From: Solen grandis | Lineage: Eukaryota; Mollusca; Bivalvia; Adapedonta; Solenidae | DNA: 64,000 nt | Assembly (NCBI GenBank): GCA_021229015.1 | Contig: CM037792.1 | Location: 2,278,070 to 2,342,069, forward strand | Direction of reading: 5' to 3' | Shown here: positions 57,601-64,000 of the stretch, piece by piece | How the letters are laid out: each line of letters starts with the position of its first letter | Numbering within the stretch: position 1 is the stretch's first letter | Made by a program: the position numbers and the translations under genes | The notes under the pieces: model-generated | The model's input: only the letters and a program-made list of their open reading frames with translations | What the model was told of the DNA's origin: nothing | Database searches by the model: none

Positions 57601-60600
57601 GAAATGCTTGTATTTCGTTCAAAATTCGAAACATAAATTACATAAAGTAGACTGTGATATCTTGATATGGAGAAAATATGGTGCCTACGTAACCAAAGAC
57701 CAATATGGGCGGAGCTTGTTGCCCCGGCGATTGATTACGTACTTTAAACGAGGTCAAAGGCAAAGCTGTATGACGTACGTGACAAACTGTAAATATGTTA
57801 TTGTTTCTATTTTAAATTTTATGGACTTATCGCAGCGCTCCGCTTCGCGTCGCATGCAATTAATTCCATAAAATTTAAAATAGAAACGATAACTGATACT
57901 AACATATCATATTATTTTTTTAGGTAATGGCCTGAGGGAGTGTGATTCTGAAGTAATTCGACCTCTTATAGAGGTAAGTTGTGTGACTCAATTTTAGTTG
58001 AAAAGAAAATAGCTGATTCTTAATTTTCACTACTTCGATTGATTATATTCTATATGTATATGAGTTAAAATAAGTAGATAGCAATATATTACATGTATAT
58101 TATGCAATATTAACACGATAGAATTACAACATGCAGGAATTTCACACCTTTAGAAATTGAGACCATAGTTTAAAAAAATAGAATACTGCGTTAGTTTGGT
58201 TATATGTAATTTCAAGATACCTTTCATCTACTTTTTTGCATTATTCATATATTTATTTTATCATCCATTTTTTTTTCGTCTAGGACACATTGAATCTGAA
58301 ACATCTAAGCCTTGCTCGGAACCAGCTCCGCGAGGCGGGAGGGGAGGTAATAGGTGAAGCTTTGGTTTGGAATGACACAATGGAGTCACTAGATTTGAGT
58401 TGGAATCATCTACGCAGAGATGGTGGTGTCTTCATCGCCGACGGTCTTGCCGTGAGTAACAGACTGCACCGTAACTTTACTTACAGCTTGCCCATATTAT
58501 ACAATATCTTAATATATATTTTTCAGTATGTCCCAAACGTAACATCTTTTTCTAACAGGAAACGACACTGTTCTTATCAAAATAGTAACATATCAAAACG
58601 TTTGCTCGACTTTGATTTTAAGCTATTTGTTTGGGTAAAACTTCCCAACGAAAGAATTTCAATAACTTTAGGTCTTTGTCCACATCTAGGAGATATTTAA
58701 TCCTGACTCACCGGGATATCACGGTTATTACAAATGACATGATGTCAAAATAATTTACATTATCCTGATACTGGGCAAACCAGGATTTATCTGCTAAGTA
58801 TTAACCAAGGGAGAGAATTATACTAGAACCATTTTAGCGATTTTGGTATTCCGCCAGGGGGCACTCTTGAATACCAATCGGCTATCCGGGGCCAGTAAAG
58901 CTTTTTGATATCGTAGTTTTAATTCAGTTTTAGTTGTTAAAAATGTTGATATTTTATTATATCGTGTTAATCAGTCTGCGTTTATTCTAAAAAATAATTA
59001 ATAAAGAATTACTACAATGTCATCCACATCAAAATAGAAATGATAAATAATGAAATAAAAAATTGAATAATAAAACAGACAAATGTGAACATTTAAAAAG
59101 AAAGAAAAAACAGGTATGTAAATAAGCAGAAGCCCTAGTCAATAATGCATCAACCAATACAAAGTTATACATCTTAGGCAACCGGTCCCGGTAGCTGTGT
59201 GGTAAGGTTGTCCACCCCGGAATCAAGTGTCGTGATTTCGACCAGTGGCCGCGACATGCTGAAGTCGTAAATATAGTACTGGTATAGCTCCTTTGCTTGG
59301 TGCTGAGCATATAAGGTAGTTCAAAAACTAGTTGGCCCGGCGTCAGGATAATGTGACTGGGTGTGGTATCATGCCATATTCCTACGGCGTGATACTGCAG
59401 TTCGGCAGCACTGTATCTGTCTCAAGTAGATATCGTCTCCAAATACTGACTGAAATATTGTCCGTGGGACGTTAAACCAAACTAAAAACAACAAACATTT
59501 TATATTTTGTAGGAGAATACTTGCCTAAAGAAGCTCAATCTTGCATGGAACGGTCTTTACATGGATGGCTGTAGAGCTTTAGCACGTGCATTAGAGGAAA
59601 ACAAAACATTAATCGAACTCGATCTCACGTGCAATCGAATCAGCAGAGATTGTCTCGAGAAACTTTTAGGAGGATTAAAGAAAAATACGACCCTGGAAAT
59701 CCTGCGAGTAAGTACAGCAATGACTATTTTACACATGTCATCACATTTGTTATGTATCGTATCATATATAACCTACATGTCATGCCGTCAGTTATAAATA
59801 CATGTCATCATATTTTTATTAGTCGTATATTATATTACCCCTTTATCATGCCATCAGTTATAAATACATGTCATTATATTTGTTAGTTATCGTCTGTTAC
59901 ACCCATCAACTTTAAAAACGCACCAGTCATATTTTGATGACTTTAATACTGAATATAATAAACTATTTTCATGAACTTTTGAAAAAAAAATCAATTTCAT
60001 AGACATCATCTGTAGTACATATCGTGTCATACACACAATATTGACTTTTGTTAAGTCACTGTTTTCACCTTGTGACTTGAAAGTGTAGTAAACTACGTAA
60101 ATTGTTATTCATCAAGTGAAATTCCAACAGATCCTAATATACAGACATTGTGTTTAAATAAAGTCAAAAATATCTTTGATCCATTTTACAAACAGGATTG
60201 AAATGTCATGTCTCAACATCTGCAAGAGAAATGTTAATGTTGGACTTACTGAGTAGTTTATCATACAGATAATAATTTAGGTTTTATGGCTCAAGATACG
60301 ACAATTTTAAGTTCAAACTTTCATTCAGATACTGTTCTAACGCATGGTAGACACATTTAGGACAAATACCTAAAAACAGAAATACAATTAGAAGAAAATG
60401 TACTCGGATGTATAGTTACTTAGTAAAGAAAGGCTTACAATGTTTGCGATGCATATAGTCTTTCGTCGATAAACAAATATTGATTTTGACCATGTCCCAC
60501 AGGTGGGCTGGAATCCGCTTACACCACAAGGTGCCATGATACTACTGGAGTTCGTCAACCAGAACAGATCATGTCCCATACAGGAACTGGATATGACTGT

Positions 60601-63469
60601 ATGTACATAATAGTAGTGCATCTAGCCCATCTACCGCAACTTTGCTTCAAAGGCCTGTCAACGTAGCAATATTATTAATAGCATTTTTCAAAATTGCTTG
60701 ATTCTTATTATTGATAACTCATAAAAGAAATTGAAAATTAAGAAAATAAAATACAAAATAATTGTTCGAAGGATTAACATGATTGATTAACGAGAAATGT
60801 GTTAAAACGGTACAGAAAGTGAAAGTATTTTAGAAATTATAAGTATCACACAAAGATATTAAAGTTTTGCTGAAATTGCTTTTACTCGGTCAAAATCATT
60901 CCTTTTATGAATATTACTATTATTCTTCTTATAAATAAAACATTTCTTGTCCCAGGATCAGCTTGTCGAGCCAGCATTTGTTGCTCTGTTAGGAGAAATA
61001 GAAGCAAAGCGTGAAATCAAAGTCATATACGGACAGGTAAATTTACTTAATTTGCAATCCGTTGAACGTTTGAATGTGCATTGACGTTTAATGGCGAGTG
61101 TCTTTAGATTTCTGCAAGCATCTTAATGTACATTTCAAACGAAGTCATCTTATGACTAATTAATATCAGGACAGTGATTGGCAGCTGAGCTAATTTTCTA
61201 TTCTATACAGTTGAACCTGTATCAGCGACCACCTGTTTTAAGAGGTCAACCTGCATTTAGCGGTCAATTTTATTATTACCAAACTATAGCATTTTATTAA
61301 TATATATTTAACATTCATTAAGCGGCCACCTCTATTAAGAAGCCACTTTCGCTTGGTCCATTGACTGACCGCTTAAAACAGGTTTGTCTGTAATAAAATT
61401 TTGTGCTAATCTGGCCACGTGTCCTGATCCTTTGCAATAACGATTCAATGTTATACACGAGCTATTGAATACGATATGACGTCACTACAATCATTGGTTT
61501 AATCTAATAACCTTGGACCTGTATAAACAACAAACTGTTTTCAAATATCACTTGAATTATGTTATAAATTGACCTGTTATTGTTTATAAAAAAATGACCT
61601 GGCACTCATTATCTTTCGTTTGTGGCCGTATACGTACTCGGAGGAAATCGTATGATGTCGTTCAAATGCTTGACCTATATAGTACGGTTTGGATGGTCGT
61701 TGAAGGTTGTTGACAAACTGAGCTAATGGCCGAGAGGTAATACACATGCCGTGCAAAGCCAAGTCCCCTTGATTCGATTCTCCTGGTTGCTACTTTCTTT
61801 TTTTTTCATCAAGGTTATTATCATCGTTTACCAAAAAAAATCCAATTAATTTGGATAAATATTTTACTCTTGGTAAATTTCTTTGTAATTTTAAAAATTC
61901 TTTGTAATTTTATTTTTATTTATTCATGTATTTAATAATTTATCTATTTATTTATTTGCCTTTTTTTACTTGTATTTGTCATACTTTTTATTACACACTC
62001 AATAATAGACTTAATACACTTACAAAGGTCTCCAGGGATAAAGATCAATATGATTAATACAGTTTTACTACTTCGCAAAACGCGACATTGCTGAGAAACT
62101 AAAACTACACGTACAAGTAAGTGTAAGAACAGAAAAGGCTGAATGCTTTTCATGTGCATCCTAATTTCTAAAGACAGAAACAAGAAATCAGGGCATCACA
62201 GGGATAATCAAAACACTATATCAACGCTCTACCGATTTGCCTACAAAGCAACTGTGATATACGGTGTGTTTGTTCCTGCTATACCGATAAAATATCCACA
62301 CCTGTTAACCGACATGCTATAAATAGTATCGCCGAATGCCGATGTGAATATTATATGAGTGCCAGGTCAATATTTATAGACTATAGTTAGTATGTTGATT
62401 TTCTTGTATACTTTTCTGATTGAGATATAAATATAATATTTGTTTGACCCTTTTATCCCATCATGTTTTGCCGATGTTGATATATATGTTGTTATATTGT
62501 AAACATTTTCTTTGAAACTTAAACTTACCATTGCTTTTCTGATACCTGAAAAATGTTTAAAGGTGAGAGGTCAAGATAACCGCGGTGACGATGATGACGA
62601 AAAGCAACTGATGGACGAGAACCCGATTATTGTGCTCATGGAGTTCGGGAAGTTGATGGGCTTCAGGCTGATGGATCTGTTTGCAGCCCTTGATAAAGAT
62701 GGCAGCAAGTCCCTCGACCACGACGAAATCCGAAATGGTTTGCGAGTACGAAATCTGATAATTTGTAATAATCATACTGGAATTGAATATGTCGGTTCTG
62801 GCCATGATGACAAAGTCCATAGTATCTTACCTCTGGAAAAGTCTTTTTTTTATTTTATTTATTTATTTATTTTGCAAATTCTTGGGGTTTACAAAGCAGC
62901 TATAGATTTAGCTTTTATGATTATTAATTATATAACAAGGTTTATGACTTGCAATCGTTTGAATAGATGTATTCTTTTCAAAAGTTACCGTTGATCTATT
63001 TATTTCATATGAATGTACATAGGTAAAAATAATTTGTCATCTTGCAATGCAATTCAAATATAACAAAGTGTTTTTTATCAAAGCATGAAACGTTTGTAAT
63101 TGAGAAATAAAGTAAATCCAATTTATCTATCTAGATTGTTCTTCATTTGCTGTCTTTTTGATGAAAAAATGTTATGAATATTGTAACGACTTTACAAAAA
63201 GTTAACCCTTACCCTGCTGGAACCGTGCTAACCTTTGTCACCAGTAAAGAGGCTGGCCCTAAAATTGATAATGGACAGTTAATAAAAGGTGCCGGCTAAG
63301 TCCATTTGATAAACTCAGCAGGTTAAGGGCTAATATTTAATTCAATAAACGATATGCTGAGTAATACATGAATATATTTTCAGATGGTGAATATTCCACT
63401 GAGCGATAAGTGTATTGAAATTCTGATCCACAAGTTAGATGTGGATGGAGATGGCGAAATCGACTTTGG
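45450..63469 (+). CDS. LRRC74A: LRRC74A/B-like leucine-rich-repeat protein with C-terminal EF-hands, 3' end off the window
   Basis: Twelve exons: 45450-45509, 49167-49404, 50051-50238, 55028-55135, 56316-56409, 57924-57973, 58284-58451, 59513-59707, 60503-60598, 60956-61036, 62563-62745 and 63384-63469. All join in frame for 515 codons with no stop. Order: a short Met-start helix, a basic linker, a C-x3-G-V-x-P helical cap (YMKSCQTYGVHPSNYFFKAL), about eight ribonuclease-inhibitor-type LRRs, a cap with QGAMILLEF, then two EF-hands. This order and the cap sequences match LRRC74A-type vertebrate proteins. Whether A or B is nearer cannot be settled by eye. It is likely cytoplasmic and non-enzymatic; the EF-hands suggest calcium response. 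The second EF-hand loop is cut by the last visible donor, and the gene continues beyond 64000. Confidence 0.85.
46508..46860 (-). mobile_element. SINE family A copy with a poly-C tract
   Basis: In reverse it has CTTGCTTGGTGCTAAGCATG, a CCGTGGTCAGGATAATGTGA block, GTGGTATCATGCCACGTGTC and CTGAAATACTGTCGGTAGGA. The head is replaced by or interrupted with a run of more than 20 C at 46800-46822. Confidence 0.8.
47229..47420 (-). mobile_element. SINE family A, degenerate copy
   Basis: Remnants in reverse: GTTGGTCTTTTGTCAGGACA and ACGTGACTGATTGC, and a tail GTGGGACGTAAAACTTGACA. Confidence 0.55.
48619..48665. repeat. AC then TA microsatellite
   Basis: About eighteen AC dinucleotides followed by a short TATATATA run. 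Confidence 0.95.
49167..49404 (+). CDS. LRRC74A: LRR gene exon 2, basic linker
   Basis: Acceptor TTTTCAG, then FDIWTLIKRANTADPYILMA, a strongly basic run (RKTIGRRRRRTS after a TKRSKATS stretch) and an acidic end DALQDDYDFD. Donor G|GTAAGA, phase 1. The RRRRR cluster could act as a nuclear-localisation or phospholipid-binding signal, but that is inference. The open frame continuing to 49676 is intron read-through. Confidence 0.8.
50051..50238 (+). CDS. LRRC74A: LRR gene exon 3, N-terminal cap
   Basis: Acceptor CATCCAG, phase 1, donor GTG|GTACGT in phase 0. It encodes EEESHEMHQDVVHC, then YMKSCQTYGVHPSNYFFKAL and HRPLKANDIKACAVALV. The SCxxxGVxPxxYF signature is the helical cap preceding the LRRs in LRRC74-type proteins. 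Confidence 0.88.
50747..50833 (+). repeat. 42-bp tandem duplication
   Basis: Two adjacent copies of ATATTTTGAACTAGCAAAAC followed by ATGACGCAAAAACATGACGT, the second with one A fewer. They lie just left of the retrotransposon fragment. Confidence 0.85.
50871..52445 (+). mobile_element. 5'-truncated non-LTR retrotransposon, RT domain C-terminal half
   Basis: The reverse-transcriptase frame (to about 51662) has GVKQGETLSPLLFIMFINDM and the catalytic LLFADDTVLFS box, then NAKKTVVM and SKYSYLGLTLSSNG, the usual thumb region. A one-base slip is needed near 51660, then further coding to 51972. Another slip near a 16-bp duplication leads to a C-terminal segment with CLFCNMNTIENEFHFLLVCP (a CCHC-like zinc motif) and a stop at about 52242. 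It ends in AATAAAG and a GAAATT(G) tail, as in CR1/Jockey-type LINEs. The clade is a guess. It is inactive, truncated and frame-broken. Confidence 0.88.
53990..54110 (+). mobile_element. SINE family B, 3' fragment
   Basis: It keeps TAGGACGTTGCTAAATGACT, GAAATACTATCGTGGGACCG and GTAAACTCC, followed by an A- and CAA-rich tail. Confidence 0.55.
55028..55135 (+). CDS. LRRC74A: LRR gene exon 4, one LRR
   Basis: Acceptor TTGGCAG, donor CTG|GTGAGT. It is 108 bp, phase 0-0, encoding GNSSIQSVDFSDNDIGPEGA and a helix ending NSFITSL. It is the typical 28-29 residue RI-type repeat. Confidence 0.9.
55640..55895 (+). mobile_element. SINE family B, diverged copy
   Basis: The 3' part has GGCTTGCGGTTGGTC, CTAGTGGATGTCAATGTGAT, TGAAATACTTTCGCAGTAAC and GGTAAACTC with an AAACAAACAAAAACAAC tail. 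The head resembles CTGTGGGTACGAATTTCGAC. Confidence 0.6.
56267..56296. repeat. CAT microsatellite upstream of exon 5
   Basis: Ten CAT triplets end 19 bases before the exon 5 acceptor. They occupy the place where the branch point and polypyrimidine tract are expected. Confidence 0.95.
56316..56409 (+). CDS. LRRC74A: LRR gene exon 5, one LRR
   Basis: Acceptor TTATGTTGCAG, donor TCAG|GTGAAT. It encodes NLSDNDLKVDGVRSIVDMVK then LNTLDLS and runs from phase 0 to phase 1. Confidence 0.9.
56998..57062. repeat. 65-bp near-perfect palindrome
   Basis: The 32-bp arms, with one mismatch, surround a single central C. The arm starts CATGAAAATGTTTTATGCGC and ends near ACCCCTC. It could extrude as a cruciform or hairpin RNA. 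It lies in intron 5. Confidence 0.9.
57545..57900 (+). repeat. dispersed repeat with a 29-bp hairpin
   Basis: In reverse, its left half matches 52445-52530 and its right half matches 50575-50715 (AGGTCAAAGGCAAAGCTGTA, GACAAACTGTAAATATGT). The LINE at 50871-52445 therefore appears to sit inside another copy of this repeat. The hairpin arms are 57797-57825 and 57865-57893 with one mismatch. Confidence 0.7.
57924..57973 (+). CDS. LRRC74A: LRR gene exon 6, small
   Basis: 50 bp, with acceptor TTTTTTTAG and donor GAG|GTAAGT. It encodes NGLRECDSEVIRPLIE in frame from phase 1 to phase 0, completing an LRR begun in exon 5. Confidence 0.88.
58284..58451 (+). CDS. LRRC74A: LRR gene exon 7, two LRRs
   Basis: 168 bp, phase 0-0, encoding LKHLSLARNQLREAGGEVIG and MESLDLSWNHLRRDGGVFIA. 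Acceptor TTTCGTCTAG, donor GCC|GTGAGT. Confidence 0.92.
58690..58895 (-). mobile_element. SINE family A, degenerate copy
   Basis: In reverse it has GGCTCCCTTGGTTAATACTT-like and CCAGTATCAGGATAATGTA-like blocks, and an ATCGGCTATCCGGGG head remnant near 58880. Confidence 0.5.
59182..59495 (+). mobile_element. SINE family A ending next to the exon 8 acceptor
   Basis: Head GGTCCCGGTAGCTGTGTGGT, then CTTTGCTTGGTGCTGAGCAT, GGTGTGGTATCATGCCATAT and the tail ACGTTAAACCAAACTAAAAA. The element ends about 17 bases before the AG at 59511-59512 and so forms much of the 3' end of intron 7. Confidence 0.9.
59513..59707 (+). CDS. LRRC74A: LRR gene exon 8, two LRRs
   Basis: 195 bp, phase 0-0, encoding LKKLNLAWNGLYMDGCRALA and LIELDLTCNRISRDCLEKLL. 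Acceptor TTTTGTAG, donor CGA|GTAAGT. Confidence 0.92.
60503..60598 (+). CDS. LRRC74A: LRR gene exon 9
   Basis: 96 bp, phase 0-0, with acceptor TCCCACAG. It encodes VGWNPLTPQGAMILLEFVNQ and SCPIQELDMT. The NPxxxQGAMILL motif matches the last LRR and its helix in LRRC74A-type proteins. Confidence 0.9.
60956..61036 (+). CDS. LRRC74A: LRR gene exon 10, C-terminal LRR cap
   Basis: 81 bp, phase 0-0, encoding DQLVEPAFVALLGEIEAKRE and KVIYGQ. Acceptor TTGTCCCAG, donor CAG|GTAAAT. Confidence 0.88.
61210..61395 (+). repeat. dispersed repeat with CGGTCAACCTGTATTTAGCG-type motifs
   Basis: It contains several internal copies of (A)GCGxCCACCT(G)TxTTAAG. Related pieces lie near 47850 and flank the SINE at 36094-36298. 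Confidence 0.55.
61718..61790 (+). mobile_element. tRNA-like SINE head
   Basis: ATGGCCGAGAGGTAATACAC (A box) and GATTCGATTCTCC (B box), followed by a run of T. The sequence is not able to fold as a tRNA. It is probably a SINE fragment. Confidence 0.4.
62563..62745 (+). CDS. LRRC74A: LRR gene exon 11, acidic linker and EF-hand 1
   Basis: 183 bp, phase 0-0. After an acidic stretch (GDDDDEK) it encodes LMDLFAALDKDGSKSLDHDE, a canonical EF-hand loop (D-K-D-G-S-K-S-L-D-x-D-E) that should bind calcium. Donor CGA|GTACGA. The acceptor TTTAAAG is weaker than average. Confidence 0.88.
63202..63333. mobile_element. short TTAA-ended MITE
   Basis: The ends TTAACCCTTACCCTGCT and, inverted, AGCAGGTTAAGGGCTAA match with two differences over 17 bases. 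It is 132 bp with no ORF. It lies in intron 11 and is related in style to the element at 17477. Confidence 0.6.
63384..63469 (+). CDS. LRRC74A: LRR gene exon 12, EF-hand 2 (partial)
   Basis: Acceptor TATATTTTCAG, donor GG|GTAGGT, phase 2. It encodes NIPLSDKCIEILIHKLDVDG then DGEIDFG. The loop D-V-D-G-D-G-E-I-D-F is a canonical calcium loop, completed in an exon beyond this window. Confidence 0.88.
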
Positions 63470-64000
63470 GTAGGTGTTCTGGGGGTTACTCATTTGTCTT
63501 GTTCTCTTTAAATTTGTTTTTCAGACATTGAGGGAATAACACAAATAAACAATGATTATTATAAAAAACATAGACTGTTTGACTGAAATGCAATGAATCT
63601 AGACTTCAGTAAGTACATCCACGATATAATTATACATCTCGTTCATAGATCCTGTAATGAAACGCCAACTAGGAGTATTATGCTATGTTTTGAAAAATTA
63701 TATATCGTATCTTAACATGTAGATCATTCGTGAATGTTTTTGTATTTATCTATTTGCATTTTCTAAATACTATTTTTTTTAAACATTTATGTAAAAGAAA
63801 TTAAAAGTATTATTTATATACATCGATATTCGAAAATATCTAATGATTTGTATATTAAAACATATACTGAATGGGACTCACAAATTCAAAAGATAAAATT
63901 AAATTCGCATTCATGATAATTATCACATATGTAACGTAAGTATTTGAAATCATATGAAAAGTAAATTGTATAAAAATGATACATTATATAATTATACAGG
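63470..64000 (+). other. intron 12 to window edge
   Basis: AT-rich, with no further exon visible. The sequence ends at a TACAG at 63995-63999 that could be the acceptor of the next exon. Confidence 0.5.

Overview
This is AT-rich, intron-rich animal nuclear DNA. It has GT/AG-spliced exons of 40-550 bp, introns of several kilobases, decayed mariner, Tc1 and non-LTR elements, and several families of tRNA-derived SINEs. There is no prokaryotic or organellar signature. The gene types, the SINE families and the palindromic nonautonomous repeats fit a bivalve mollusc, perhaps a venerid-type clam. That placement is inference; no species is diagnosable from the sequence alone. Positions 19583-19682 are a 100-N assembly gap.

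Left third, plus strand (4577-15004): eight exons of a cysteine-rich membrane receptor whose 5' end is not seen. In order they encode two EGF domains, a TSP1 repeat, a six-cysteine Sushi-like domain, two exons of unassigned extracellular sequence, a GCC2/GCC3 (ephrin-receptor-like) cysteine repeat, a transmembrane helix and a short tail. Six of the eight exons are symmetric phase 1-1.

Middle, minus strand (28419 down to 21904, possibly to 18064): a second cysteine-rich protein, tail-to-tail with the first. It has a signal-peptide exon, EB/EGF-like modules, a Thr/Ser/Pro-rich mucin-like linker broken by two frame slips, then more EB/EGF-like modules. Two candidate cytoplasmic-tail exons lie further downstream, but no transmembrane exon was found. 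These exons are also phase 1-1, so both genes look like products of domain shuffling.

The 28.4-45.4 kb stretch between genes is mostly mobile DNA. It holds a mariner bounded by its TIRs with a SINE nested inside, a Tc1/DD34E pseudogene, many tRNA-SINE copies, a foldback element and one intact-looking tRNA-Leu(CAG) gene.

Right third, plus strand (45450-63469, running off the edge): twelve exons of a leucine-rich-repeat protein of the LRRC74A/B type. It has an N-terminal basic linker, about eight ribonuclease-inhibitor-type LRRs and a C-terminal EF-hand pair. A truncated non-LTR retrotransposon sits in intron 3, and one SINE ends a few bases before the exon 8 acceptor.

All exon models were read by hand from splice signals, phase continuity and protein resemblance. 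There is no transcript evidence behind them.
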